Source: Saccharospirillum mangrovi (lineage in GTDB: Bacteria > Pseudomonadota > Gammaproteobacteria > Pseudomonadales > Natronospirillaceae). From it: a stretch of DNA of 64,000 nucleotides. Below, one piece after another: positions 54,288-63,567 of the stretch. Position numbers and translations under genes: made by a program. The DNA is taken from contig NZ_CP031415.1 of assembly GCF_003367315.1 (NCBI RefSeq), forward strand, positions 124,001 through 188,000. Reading direction: 5' to 3'. The notes beneath the pieces are model-generated. The model was not told where the DNA came from, did not search any database, and saw only the letters and a list, made by a program, of their open reading frames with translations. The stretch's first letter is position 1. Every line of letters starts with the position of its first letter.

Positions 54288-54836
54288 ATGAATTTTCCGG
54301 TCACTCAAAGCGACACCAAACAGCGCACGGATCAATCCGATGCGAAAACGTCGGGTCAATATCTGACGTTTCAATTGAGCCAGGAAATGTTCGCCATCAA
54401 CATCCTGCGCATTAAGGAAATTCTGGAGTATGGCGGGCTGAGCAAGGTTCCGATGATGCCGCCGTTTATCCGCGGCGTGATCAACCTGCGCGGTGCCGTG
54501 GTGCCGGTGATCGACTTGAAAGTGCGCTTTGGCGGTACGGTCAATCAGGCCACCAAGCGCAGCTGCATTGTCATCATCGAAATCACCAATGAAGATCGCA
54601 GCCATGACATTGGCATCATGGTGGATTCGGTCTCGGAAGTGTTGGAAATTCCAGCCTCCGAAATCGAGCCGCCGCCCTCCTTCGGCGCTCATATTCGTGC
54701 CGATTTCATGGCCGCTATGGGCAAGGTGGATGGCGAGTTCGTCATCATTCTGGATGTCGATTCCGTGTTGTCTACTCAGGAACTGGCCTTGGTCGGTGAC
54801 ATGCCGGCGCTCAATGGCTCGGCTGATACCGAGTGA
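54288..54836 (+). CDS. cheW: CheW coupling protein (cluster 2)
   Basis: A 182-residue CheW with a 22-residue hydrophilic extension before the standard fold (YLTFQLSQEMFAINILRIKEI; IRGVINLRGAVVPVIDLK). It couples the receptor at 52612 to the cluster 2 CheA. AGGAGG lies just before the ATG and overlaps the receptor stop region. Confidence 0.94.
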   Translation: MNFPVTQSDTKQRTDQSDAKTSGQYLTFQLSQEMFAINILRIKEILEYGGLSKVPMMPPFIRGVINLRGAVVPVIDLKVRFGGTVNQATKRSCIVIIEITNEDRSHDIGIMVDSVSEVLEIPASEIEPPPSFGAHIRADFMAAMGKVDGEFVIILDVDSVLSTQELALVGDMPALNGSADTE

Positions 54837-54866
54837 AGGTTCAGAGCCTGATATGAGGGAGCTGTC

Positions 54867-55679
54867 TTGCAACCGGTTCTATCTGTAGAAGAATTCCGGC
54901 TGTTTGTGCGCTTTATGTACGAAGCGGCCGGTATTCATTTACCTGAAGCCAAGCTGACGCTGGTGAGCGGTCGTTTGTTGAAACGTTTGAAGTTACTGGG
55001 CCTGGAAACCTATCAGGCCTATTACGATTACGTGGCGCCGCGCACCAGCGACCCTCAGCAACATTCCGAGCGGCAGATGGCTATTGATCTGCTGACCACC
55101 AACGAAACCTATTTTTACCGCGAACCGGCGCATTTCGATTTTGTGCGTAAGAGTTTTTTAACCGGGCTGAAAACGTCTGAAATTCGTTGCTGGAGTGCGG
55201 CCTGTTCTTCCGGTGAAGAAGCTTACACCCTGGCGATGGTTCTGGCTGAACACAGCCCGGTGGAGCGTTGGCGTATTGATGGCACCGATGTCAGTTCGCG
55301 CATGGTCGAAGCCGCGCGTCGGGCGGTTTATCCGATGTCCCGGGCGCAACGGTTGCCGGAGCATTATTTAAAACGTTATTGCCTGAAAGGGATTAATAAC
55401 GGCGCTGGAACGCTGTTGATTGATCGGCCACTGCGTCAGCGAGTGAATTTTCAACATGGCAATCTGTTGGAAATTCAGATTGAGCCAGCCGCCTACGATC
55501 TGATTTTTCTGCGTAATGTCATGATTTATTTTGATCGCGACACCAAAGCACGCATCTTGACGCGGTTACGCCAATGCCTGAAACCGAATGGCTATTTGCT
55601 GGTGGGTCATTCCGAGAGTTTGTTCGGTTTGGCCGACGGTTATCAGATGGTGCACCCCTCCGTTTATCGAGCACAGTGA
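54867..55679 (+). CDS. cheR: Chemoreceptor methyltransferase CheR (cluster 2)
   Basis: A 270-residue CheR (SAM loop WSAACSSGEEAYTLA; IDGTDVSSRM; FLRNVMIYFDRDT). The beta-subdomain region (LKGINNGAGTLLIDRPLRQ) is less like the tether-binding E. coli form than the cluster 1 copy. The start is TTG 54867, supported by GAGGGAG at 54855-54861. It ends in a TGATG overlap with cheD. Confidence 0.93.
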   Translation: MQPVLSVEEFRLFVRFMYEAAGIHLPEAKLTLVSGRLLKRLKLLGLETYQAYYDYVAPRTSDPQQHSERQMAIDLLTTNETYFYREPAHFDFVRKSFLTGLKTSEIRCWSAACSSGEEAYTLAMVLAEHSPVERWRIDGTDVSSRMVEAARRAVYPMSRAQRLPEHYLKRYCLKGINNGAGTLLIDRPLRQRVNFQHGNLLEIQIEPAAYDLIFLRNVMIYFDRDTKARILTRLRQCLKPNGYLLVGHSESLFGLADGYQMVHPSVYRAQ

Positions 55680-56191
55680 TGTTGAAACGCTACAAGGACA
55701 CGGATGCACCAGTGGTGTTCCTCTCGCCGGGGGATATCTGGTTTGGCGGCGGCCATAAAGTGGTGCGTACGCTGTTGGGATCCTGTATCTCCATTACCTT
55801 GTGGAACCGGGCACACGGGCTTGGTGGTATGTGTCATTACTTGCTGCCCGAGCAGTGCGATAAACCCCATCGCCATTTGGATCGGCCGGGCTATTACGGC
55901 TCGCAGGCGCTGGCCTATTTCGAGCGCGAGGCCAATCTGCTGGGGCTGTCGGTGAGTTCGTTTCAGGCGAAGATTTTTGGCGGCGGCAATATGTTCTACG
56001 GCATTGAACGTAAGGCGGGCTCGGTCAACATTTCGGCGCGCAATATTGAGTGGGCCAGGCAGGCGTTGGCGCAACGCAATGTCAAAGTGGTGGCTGAGGA
56101 TGTGGGTGGGCATGTGCACCGCACGCTCTTTATGGAAATGTGGTCTGGCGATGTCTGGGTTCGGCAGGGCGACGCGCCTAAAAGCCATTAA
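55679..56191 (+). CDS. cheD: Chemoreceptor glutamine deamidase CheD (cluster 2)
   Basis: A 170-residue CheD with the catalytic cysteine in LLGSCISITL, the histidine in GGMCHYLLPE, and FGGGNMF. The start is ATG 55679, overlapping the cheR stop in TGATG; the 35 additional upstream codons are the shifted reading of the cheR end. Shorter at both ends than the cluster 1 CheD. Confidence 0.93.
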   Translation: MLKRYKDTDAPVVFLSPGDIWFGGGHKVVRTLLGSCISITLWNRAHGLGGMCHYLLPEQCDKPHRHLDRPGYYGSQALAYFEREANLLGLSVSSFQAKIFGGGNMFYGIERKAGSVNISARNIEWARQALAQRNVKVVAEDVGGHVHRTLFMEMWSGDVWVRQGDAPKSH

Positions 56192-56207
56192 CAGGAAGAA
56201 ATAAGAC

Positions 56208-57251
56208 GTGGGCCAGACGATAAAAGTTTTGATCGTGGACGATTCAGCGGTCGTCAGACAGGTGTTAACCGGCCTGTTTAATGACACGCCAGGGTTCAGT
56301 GTGTTGGCGGCGGTATCGGACCCGGTGTTTGCCGAGCAACGCATGCAGCAAAGCTGGCCGGATGTGATCGTGCTGGATGTGGAAATGCCACGCATGGATG
56401 GCATTACCTTCCTCAAGCAACTGATGGCAAAACGACCGGTGCCGGTGGTGATCTGTTCATCGCTGACCGAAAGCGGCAGCGCCACCGCCATGGAAGCCAT
56501 GGCCGCTGGCGCAGTCAGCATTGTTACCAAGCCCAAACTGGGGCTGAAGAAATTCCTCGAAGACGATAGCGGCGACATTCTGCAAGCGGTTCGCGGTGCG
56601 GCCCAGGCGCGGCTGTCCAACATCATGCCGGTGCCGGAGCGTTTGCCGGTGGTGCCTCAGGCCACTGGCGCCATGGTTACCACGACTGATCGGGTGGTGG
56701 TGATTGGCACCTCGACCGGAGGCACCCAGGCATTGGAGCGCATTTTCCGAGTGTTGCCGGCGACTGCGCCGGGCATTGCCGTGGTGCAACACATGCCCGA
56801 GCGCTTCACCGCGCAATTCGCCGAGCGGCTCGACAAACTCTGCGCCATGCGCGTTAAAGAGGCGGAAGATGGCGACCGGATATTGCCCGGCCAGGTGTTG
56901 ATCGCACCCGGCGGCCGACATCTGCGTATGTTGCGCAGCGGTGCGCAGTATCGGGTCGAGGTGTTTGATGGGCCTTTGGTCAGTCGCCATCGGCCGTCCG
57001 TCGATGTGCTGTTTCGTTCAGCGGCGCGCTGGGCCGGTCGTAACGCTACGGGTATTTTGCTGACCGGAATGGGCGATGACGGCGCCCGTGGTCTTAAAGA
57101 AATGCGCGACGCCGGTGCCCGGACTCTGGTGCAGGACGAAGCCAGCAGCGTGGTGTTCGGTATGCCCAAAGAAGCGTTGGCAATGGGCGCGTCGGATCGC
57201 GCCATCCCGCTTGATGCGGTGCCGGCAGAGATTATGCGGGTGCTGGTTTAG
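56208..57251 (+). CDS. cheB: Chemotaxis methylesterase/response regulator CheB (cluster 2)
   Basis: A 347-residue CheB with receiver ([21 protein letters not shown]) and methylesterase ([28 protein letters not shown]). The start is GTG 56208, AGGAAG upstream. It ends cluster 2; the next gene is convergent and 13 bases away, with no obvious terminator. Confidence 0.95.
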   Translation: MGQTIKVLIVDDSAVVRQVLTGLFNDTPGFSVLAAVSDPVFAEQRMQQSWPDVIVLDVEMPRMDGITFLKQLMAKRPVPVVICSSLTESGSATAMEAMAAGAVSIVTKPKLGLKKFLEDDSGDILQAVRGAAQARLSNIMPVPERLPVVPQATGAMVTTTDRVVVIGTSTGGTQALERIFRVLPATAPGIAVVQHMPERFTAQFAERLDKLCAMRVKEAEDGDRILPGQVLIAPGGRHLRMLRSGAQYRVEVFDGPLVSRHRPSVDVLFRSAARWAGRNATGILLTGMGDDGARGLKEMRDAGARTLVQDEASSVVFGMPKEALAMGASDRAIPLDAVPAEIMRVLV

Positions 57252-57264
57252 CCGGCAAGCGGGT

Positions 57265-58083
57265 TTAATCGCGACGCTGTAACTGCTGCTGAATCTGCTC
57301 CAACTGCGCCTGCATCTGCCGCAACTGCCCGGACATATCCTGACGTTCCTGTTGCGCCTGCTGACGGCTGTCGGCTTCCTGCTCGGCCTGCATCACTTCC
57401 AGAATGGCACCGACCATCATGTTCAGAAACACGAAGGCGGTGAGGAAGATAAAGGTCAGATAATAAATCCAGCTGAGCGGATGCACTTCCATGGTTTCGT
57501 ACATCACGTCGGTCCAGTCTTCAAAGGTGGCGACGCGGAACAGCGTCAGCATGGAAATCGATACATCGCCCCACAGCGTTTCGTTGATGCGATGAAAAAA
57601 CAGCGAACCGACGGCGCCGTAAATATAAAAAATCACAAACATCAGCAGCGCGATGTAACCCATGCGCGGAATGGCTTTGAGCAAGGCGTTGATCAGGGAA
57701 CGCAGCTCGGGCACTACCGATACCAGACGCAACACCCGGAACACCCGCAGCAAGCGGCCGAGTAAAATAACGTCGGCGTTGTCGAGCGGAATCAGACTGC
57801 CGATCACCACCAGCGAATCGAATAAATTCCAGCCGTCGAGGAAGAAGCGTTTGCGATTGTCGTGCGCCAGAAAACGCAACAGAATTTCCGCCAGGAAAAA
57901 CAGCGTGATGGCGTTGTCGAGTACCGACAGACTGTGTTCAACCACCGCCGGAATGTCGTAGGTTTTGGCGCCGATGGTCAGCGCCGACAAGATAATGATG
58001 GCAATGACCACGCCCTGAAACAGCGAACTGGATTCGATGCGTTTCAGCCGGGCGGCGACGTTTTTAGGGGCCGAGGACGTCAT
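57265..58083 (-). CDS. Bacterial voltage-gated sodium channel (BacNaV)
   Basis: A 272-residue six-helix channel. S4 has arginines spaced every third residue (GRLLRVFRVLRLV, about 109-121). The pore loop carries TLFRVATFEDW, corresponding to the TLESW sodium selectivity filter of NaChBac. The C-terminus is a Gln-rich coiled coil (about 232-272) like that which tetramerises BacNaV channels. The start is ATG 58083, with GGAG seven bases upstream. It is convergent with cheB of cluster 2. In alkaliphilic Bacillus a homologue affects chemotaxis. Sodium over calcium selectivity is inferred. Confidence 0.9.
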   Translation of the reverse strand: MTSSAPKNVAARLKRIESSSLFQGVVIAIIILSALTIGAKTYDIPAVVEHSLSVLDNAITLFFLAEILLRFLAHDNRKRFFLDGWNLFDSLVVIGSLIPLDNADVILLGRLLRVFRVLRLVSVVPELRSLINALLKAIPRMGYIALLMFVIFYIYGAVGSLFFHRINETLWGDVSISMLTLFRVATFEDWTDVMYETMEVHPLSWIYYLTFIFLTAFVFLNMMVGAILEVMQAEQEADSRQQAQQERQDMSGQLRQMQAQLEQIQQQLQRRD

Positions 58084-58165
58084 GCTTGTCTCCACTAAGT
58101 TGCCGGCGGAGTTTACCCCGACTGAGGCTTTTGCACAGCCGCCACAACTGAACTAAAAATAAGCC

Positions 58166-58477
58166 ATGAAACTGGTTTTTACCCATCCGCATCATTTCGC
58201 CGTAGCCAACGTGCGCAATCAGTTGGCGCAGCGCGGTATTGCCTGCGAACTGCGCAACGAATTCGCCGCTGGCGCGCTGGGCGAACTGGCGCCGATTGAT
58301 GTCTGGCCCGAGCTTTGGGTGTTGGACGATCGTGACTACGACATCGCCCAACGCTGGATCGAAGCCGACCAGACCCAGGCCAACGGCCGCGATTGGTATT
58401 GCGGCCAGTGTGGCGAACTCAACGCCGCCAGTTTCGACCATTGCTGGGCCTGCCAGCGCGAGCGCCGGCTGGACTGA
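58166..58477 (+). CDS. DUF2007 protein with C-terminal zinc ribbon
   Basis: A 103-residue protein. The N-terminal part is a DUF2007 (putative signal transducing) fold (LVFTHPHHFAVANVRNQLAQRGIACELRNE). The C-terminus has two Cys-x2-Cys pairs (YCGQC, CWAC) forming a RanBP-type zinc finger. Cytoplasmic; function unknown. It is divergent from the channel gene. Confidence 0.88.
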   Translation: MKLVFTHPHHFAVANVRNQLAQRGIACELRNEFAAGALGELAPIDVWPELWVLDDRDYDIAQRWIEADQTQANGRDWYCGQCGELNAASFDHCWACQRERRLD

Positions 58478-58602
58478 GGTCTGTCACCCCAAGCTGCCAG
58501 TTGGGCGTTAAGAAAGTCGGCAGAATGTGACGAATGAGGGCGGTTGCTGACCGGCTTTTGGGCTATCCTTGGCGGCCCTGTCGTTGGTCACCCGAGGACT
58601 GC

Positions 58603-60462
58603 ATGCTCGCCTTTTTTGAACGTCTGATTCCCGCTTTTCCGCCCGAAGAACCCATTCAACCGCCCGCAACCCTGATGGCGTTTTTGCGCCACTACACACG
58701 CGGCATGGGCCCGACGCTGTTGTTGATGTCGGTGCTGACGGCGACGCTGGCGATTTTGGAAGTCCAGTTGTTTGGCTTTCTCGGCCAATTAGTCGATTGG
58801 CTGGCCGATCACGATCGCGCCACTTTTTTGCAACAGGAAGGCGGCCGTTTGCTGATCATGGCGCTGATCACGCTGGTCGCCTTGCCGCTGGTGGTGTTGA
58901 TGCAAACCACGGTGATTCACCAGGCGTTATTGGGTAATTTCCCGATGGCGATTCGCTGGATGGCGCACCGCTATCTGCTCAAACAAAGCCTCGGTTTTTA
59001 TCAGAACGATTTCGCCGGCCGCATCGCCACCAAGGTGTTGCAAACGTCGCTGGCGGCACGCGAATCGGTGATGAAAACGCTCGATGTCATGGTTTATGTG
59101 CTGGTCTATTTCAGCACCATGGCGGTGATGCTGGTGCGCGCCGATGTCCGGTTGCTGGTGCCGTTGGCGCTGTGGTTTTGCTGCTACGTCGGCGTGATGG
59201 CGTTTTTTGTGCCCAGGCTGCGCAAAGTGTCCACCTTACAGGCCGATGCGCGTGCGGCCATGACCGGCCGCATTGTCGACAGTTACACCAACATCGCGAC
59301 GGTGAAATTGTTTTCCCATTCCGCCCGCGAAGCCGACTACGCCAAGTCCGGCATGGGCGGATTTCTGGACACGGTTTATCGGCAGATGCGCTTGGTCACC
59401 GGCTTTAATTTCAGCGTCAGCCTGCTGAATTATTTGCTGGTGTTTTCGGTGGCGGCGTTGTGCATTGCTTTGTGGATGGGCGAGGCGGTCACCGTCGGCG
59501 CTATGGCGATTGCCGTGGGCCTGGCGTTGCGTCTGAACGGCCAGGCGCAGTGGATTATGTGGGAAGTCGGTGCCTTGTTTGAAAACATCGGCACCGTGTC
59601 GGACGGCATCACCACGCTGTCGAAACCGCATGAAATTGTTGACCGCGATGGCGCGCCGGAAATCACCGTGCCGCACGGCGAGATTCAATTCGACGCCGTT
59701 AAATTTCACTACGGCAAAGACAAAGGCGTTTTCGAGGAACTGAATTTAGTCATCAAGCCGGGCGAGAAAATCGGTCTGGTGGGTCGCAGTGGTGCCGGTA
59801 AATCGACGCTGGTGAATTTGCTGCTGCGTTTTCACGATGTTGAAGGCGGCGCCATTCGGATCGATGGGCAGGATTTGCGCGAGGTCACGCAGGAAAGTCT
59901 GCGCGCCAACATCGGCATGGTGACGCAGGATACCTCGCTGCTGCACCGCTCGGTGCGCGAAAACATTCTCTACGGCCGGCCCGATGCCAGTGAGGACATG
60001 CTGCTGGCGGCTACGCGTCAGGCCGAGGCGCACGAGTTTATTCAGGGGTTGACCGATCCGTACGGCAACACCGCTTACGATGCGCAGGTTGGTGAGCGCG
60101 GCGTGAAGTTATCCGGCGGGCAACGGCAGCGCATCGCCATCGCCCGGGTGTTGCTGAAAAACGCGCCGATTCTGATTCTCGACGAAGCCACTTCGGCGCT
60201 GGATTCGGAAGTCGAAGCCGCCATTCAGCACAGCCTGAATACTTTGATGGCGGGTAAAACGGTGATCGCCATTGCGCATCGGCTATCGACCATCGCGTCG
60301 ATGGATCGGTTGATCGTTATGGATCAGGGCTGCATCGTCGAGCAGGGCACGCACGCCGAATTAATCGCCAGCGGCGGCATCTATGCCCAGTTGTGGGCGC
60401 ACCAGACCGGCGGTTTTTTGGGGCTGGATGCCGAGATGGTGGCGGAAACTGAGACACCATAG
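58603..60462 (+). CDS. ABC exporter, fused permease and ATPase
   Basis: A 619-residue half-transporter: six membrane helices in the first 330 residues, then an ATPase with Walker A VGRSGAGKST, signature LSGGQRQR and Walker B ILILDEATSALD, followed by the H-loop IAIAHRLST. It works as a dimer, exporting a lipid, peptide or drug that cannot be specified. The start is ATG 58603, with CGAGGA five bases upstream; the longer frame adds 23 residues. Confidence 0.92.
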   Translation: MLAFFERLIPAFPPEEPIQPPATLMAFLRHYTRGMGPTLLLMSVLTATLAILEVQLFGFLGQLVDWLADHDRATFLQQEGGRLLIMALITLVALPLVVLMQTTVIHQALLGNFPMAIRWMAHRYLLKQSLGFYQNDFAGRIATKVLQTSLAARESVMKTLDVMVYVLVYFSTMAVMLVRADVRLLVPLALWFCCYVGVMAFFVPRLRKVSTLQADARAAMTGRIVDSYTNIATVKLFSHSAREADYAKSGMGGFLDTVYRQMRLVTGFNFSVSLLNYLLVFSVAALCIALWMGEAVTVGAMAIAVGLALRLNGQAQWIMWEVGALFENIGTVSDGITTLSKPHEIVDRDGAPEITVPHGEIQFDAVKFHYGKDKGVFEELNLVIKPGEKIGLVGRSGAGKSTLVNLLLRFHDVEGGAIRIDGQDLREVTQESLRANIGMVTQDTSLLHRSVRENILYGRPDASEDMLLAATRQAEAHEFIQGLTDPYGNTAYDAQVGERGVKLSGGQRQRIAIARVLLKNAPILILDEATSALDSEVEAAIQHSLNTLMAGKTVIAIAHRLSTIASMDRLIVMDQGCIVEQGTHAELIASGGIYAQLWAHQTGGFLGLDAEMVAETETP

Positions 60463-60523
60463 ATGGTTCCGGCACGGCGCCTTGAGGTAAGTTGGCGGCT
60501 GTTGTTTCGCTGAGGATGTTGCC

Positions 60524-61651
60524 GTGACGTTGTCTTCCGGCGCCACCGCCCCTTTGAACCTGAATGCCCGCCCGGCCACCACGCCGTTGACCGGCCGCAT
60601 CGACGCCATCGACCTGGCGCGCGGTGTGGCCGTTGGGTTGATGATTCTGAGCCACGGCATCAAAGGTCTGCTCGATTTCGATCAGTTCGCGCCCTGGGGC
60701 ATTGTGCCGCTGCACCTGATCACCAAGTTTTCCTCCTCGCTGTTTATTCTGGTGTTCGGCATCGCCCTCGGTGCCGCCTTTCTGCCGCGCGTCGGCACCG
60801 CCGACTGGCCGCGTTACCGACTCAAACTCTTCCTCACCGGTTTCAAAGTTCTGTTCTGGTACAAGGTGCTGACGGTGGTGGAGCTGTTCGCCACCGTTGA
60901 TCCGTCGTTAATCGTCGGCGCGTTGTTGTACGAGCTGTTTCCGTCCTTTGTCGAAGTACTGGGCTTCTACGCCATTGCGTTGCTCTGGGTGCCGTTCTTT
61001 TTGTCGCTGTGGGCGCAGATGCCACTGTGGCTGCGCTTGCTCAGCCCGGTGTTGATGGTGGTGGCCGCCGAATCGCTGCGCGCCTGGAATGGCATTCACA
61101 GCCTGCCGCTCAAAGCCATTCTGATCGAAGACGAAGGCGTTTATACCTGGGGCCAACTGACTCGCGGGCCGCTGGTGCTGGTCGGGCTGTTGATTGGCGA
61201 AGGCCTGCGCGTCAGCCAGGAAAACTGGCGCTTGCGGCTGCGCTTAATCGCCACCTTGGGCGGGGTGTCCGTGGTCTGCGCTCTGGTGTTCGTTGCGCTG
61301 GCCTGGCCGAATTTTCAACGCACCTTTTATAACCTGGCGTACAACGTCGGCAAGCACCCGCCGCAAGCGACCTTTATGGCGTTCAGTCTGGCCGGTGCCT
61401 TTGCCATTCTGGCGCTGTCGTTGTTTGGTGGTCGGGCGCTGGCGTTGCTGTTGCGGCCGGTCAGCATCATCGGCAGCAACTCGTTGCAGGCGTTTATTTT
61501 TCACATCGTGGTGATCTTTGTCGGTTTCCGTTTCCTGCTCGGTCTCGACGATACGATCAGCTACGGCCAGGCCTTGACGCTCACTCTTGGACTCATTGTT
61601 GCCACTGCCTTATGGATCAAATTGATCGACCTTTTCCGTCGTTATTCCTAA
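60524..61651 (+). CDS. Multi-pass membrane acyltransferase-like protein (DUF1624/OpgC-like)
   Basis: A 375-residue protein with about ten membrane helices. The opening R-x-x-A-I-D-L-A-R-G-x-A-V-G-L-M-I-L-S-H resembles the active-site helix of membrane acyltransferases (DUF1624/OpgC/HGSNAT type). The start is GTG 60524, with GAGGA upstream. It overlaps the following gene by 40 bases, so the two are probably coupled. Donor and acceptor are unknown. Confidence 0.8.
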   Translation: MTLSSGATAPLNLNARPATTPLTGRIDAIDLARGVAVGLMILSHGIKGLLDFDQFAPWGIVPLHLITKFSSSLFILVFGIALGAAFLPRVGTADWPRYRLKLFLTGFKVLFWYKVLTVVELFATVDPSLIVGALLYELFPSFVEVLGFYAIALLWVPFFLSLWAQMPLWLRLLSPVLMVVAAESLRAWNGIHSLPLKAILIEDEGVYTWGQLTRGPLVLVGLLIGEGLRVSQENWRLRLRLIATLGGVSVVCALVFVALAWPNFQRTFYNLAYNVGKHPPQATFMAFSLAGAFAILALSLFGGRALALLLRPVSIIGSNSLQAFIFHIVVIFVGFRFLLGLDDTISYGQALTLTLGLIVATALWIKLIDLFRRYS

Positions 61652-62682
61652 CGCTCCTCGTTGTTGTTGTCTGCCTCGCGCCCGGTCGGGCGCTGTCTGC
61701 CGAAGGCGCGAGCTGGACGACGTCACTCAACGCCCGCCTGCTGCAAATCGACGCCGACTTTCCCGGCGAGTTGGGCGTCTATGTGAAGGATTTACGCACT
61801 GGCGAATCCGTCGGTCTGCGCGAAATGGAGCCCTGGTATCTGGCATCGACGGTCAAAATCGCCGTCGCCATTACCTTGCTGGAAGCCGTCGATGCGGGTC
61901 AGTTGACGCTGGATCAGCGCGTTGAATTGCAGCCGTTGGATTACGTCGATGGTGCTGGCGACACCAATCGGCTGACGCCCGGCACCGATGTCAGCGTGCG
62001 TTATCTGTTTGAACAAATGCTGATCCACAGCGACAACACCGCCACCGATGTGCTGCTGCGTTTGCTCGGCACCGATGCGGTGAATGTGCAGGTGGCGCGC
62101 AGCGTCGGTTTCGGTGTCGGCCGCATCACCACCTTGGCGGATGTGCGCCGCTACGCCTACAGTGAATTTCACCCCAGTGCGATGTCGCTGACGCCGCGCG
62201 GTTTCTTTGCCATCAAAGGCGCTGGCGAAGGCGATGCGCGGGTGGATGCGCTGGCCGAGGTATTGAACATGAACCGGGCCGACTTCTATGTGCCGGATCT
62301 GGACGCCGCCTTCGAGCGTTATTACGCCACCGGTTTGAACTCGGCACCTTTGGATCAATACAGCGGTCTGCTGGAATCGGTGGCGCGCGGCGAGGTGCTG
62401 AGTCCGGCCAGTGGAGCCTTGTTATTGGCGACGCTGACGCGGGTCGAAACCGGGGTCCAGCGCGTTAAAGCCGGCTTGCCCGCCTCGGTACGCTTTGCGC
62501 ATAAAACCGGCACTCAACACCGCCGCGCTTGTGACATGGGCATCGCCATTCCCACCGGCCGGGTACCGGCGGAAGGCGTCTTGATCGCGGTCTGCGCCCG
62601 CGGCAGTGACGACCTGGCCGCCGCCGAAGCCGCGATGCGTGCACTGGGGGATGCCGTCACGGAGTCGGGTGTGCTTCACTGA
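61612..62682 (+). CDS. Class A beta-lactamase-fold serine hydrolase, secreted
   Basis: A 356-residue protein with a signal peptide (cleavage near residue 30, ALSA). It has S79-x-x-K82 (ASTVK), S140-D-N (HSDN) and K298-T-G (HKTG), the three motifs of the serine beta-lactamase/PBP fold. The E-x-x-L-N motif carrying Glu166 is replaced by A-T-G-L-N (residues 239-243), and the segment between SDN and that motif is about 60 residues longer than in class A enzymes. It is therefore unlikely to be an efficient beta-lactamase; a peptidoglycan or ester hydrolase is possible. It overlaps the acyltransferase gene. Confidence 0.85.
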   Translation: MDQIDRPFPSLFLTLLVVVVCLAPGRALSAEGASWTTSLNARLLQIDADFPGELGVYVKDLRTGESVGLREMEPWYLASTVKIAVAITLLEAVDAGQLTLDQRVELQPLDYVDGAGDTNRLTPGTDVSVRYLFEQMLIHSDNTATDVLLRLLGTDAVNVQVARSVGFGVGRITTLADVRRYAYSEFHPSAMSLTPRGFFAIKGAGEGDARVDALAEVLNMNRADFYVPDLDAAFERYYATGLNSAPLDQYSGLLESVARGEVLSPASGALLLATLTRVETGVQRVKAGLPASVRFAHKTGTQHRRACDMGIAIPTGRVPAEGVLIAVCARGSDDLAAAEAAMRALGDAVTESGVLH

Positions 62683-62722
62683 ACGGCCCCTACCCACCGA
62701 TTACCATTAAGGAAACCCCTCA

Positions 62723-63520
62723 ATGACGCTTGATGAATTATTGGCGGCAGCGCTCGCCTGTGGCACCCAAGGCCAGGTGTCGGTACCCGACAGCTGGGGC
62801 CAGGGTCGATCCGTGCTCGGCGGCCTGTCGGCGGCGATGGCCTTTGCCATACTGCGCGAACAGATACCGGCGCAACGGCCGTTGCGGGCGCTGAGTGTCA
62901 GCTTCGTTGGCCCGCTGGCGACCGAGCAGGACTTCGGTTTTCAGACGCAGGTGCTGCGCTCGGGTAAAAACGTCACTCAGGCCGAGGCGAAAATTGTTCA
63001 GGGCGGCCAGGTGTGCGTCGCCCTGCTGGCAAGTTTTGGCGATGCCCGCGACAGCGTAACCGGCGTAACAGCGACCGACGCCATACCGTTCGACATGCCC
63101 GCCAAGCCGAATTTTCTCCCCCACATTCCCGGCGTCACACCGCAGTTTTTTCAGCACCTGGACATGACCATGCTCGACGGCGGCTTCCCGTTCAGTGGCA
63201 GCAAAACATCGCACGAAGGCGGCTTTATGCGCTTCAAAGCCGCGCCCAAAATCTGGACCGAAGCGCACCTGATCGCGCTGATCGACACCTGGCCGCCCAC
63301 GCTGCTGCAACAACTGAAAAAACCGGCGCCCGCCAGCACCCTGACCTGGAACCTGGAATTCTTGCACCCACACCGGCCAGTGGCATCCGACGCCTGGTTT
63401 GCGTACCGCTCGATCACTCGTCAGGCCGGCGAAGGCTACGGCCACACCGACGCCAACGTCTGGGACGAGCACGGCGAACTGATCGTACTCAGTCGCCAAA
63501 CCATCACCGTCTTTGCCTGA
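62723..63520 (+). CDS. Acyl-CoA thioesterase, TesB-like double hotdog
   Basis: A 265-residue protein with two hotdog domains: the N-terminal one (GRSVLGGLSAAMAFAIL; LRALSVSFVGPLA) and the C-terminal one, ending YGHTDANVWDEHGELIVLSRQTITVF. The family hydrolyses medium to long acyl-CoAs. AAGGAAA precedes the ATG by eight bases. Specificity is unknown. Confidence 0.9.
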   Translation: MTLDELLAAALACGTQGQVSVPDSWGQGRSVLGGLSAAMAFAILREQIPAQRPLRALSVSFVGPLATEQDFGFQTQVLRSGKNVTQAEAKIVQGGQVCVALLASFGDARDSVTGVTATDAIPFDMPAKPNFLPHIPGVTPQFFQHLDMTMLDGGFPFSGSKTSHEGGFMRFKAAPKIWTEAHLIALIDTWPPTLLQQLKKPAPASTLTWNLEFLHPHRPVASDAWFAYRSITRQAGEGYGHTDANVWDEHGELIVLSRQTITVFA

Positions 63521-63567
63521 TCTGTTAGGCTGTCAGCCGACTTTTATCTGCGGAGCACAACAACACC

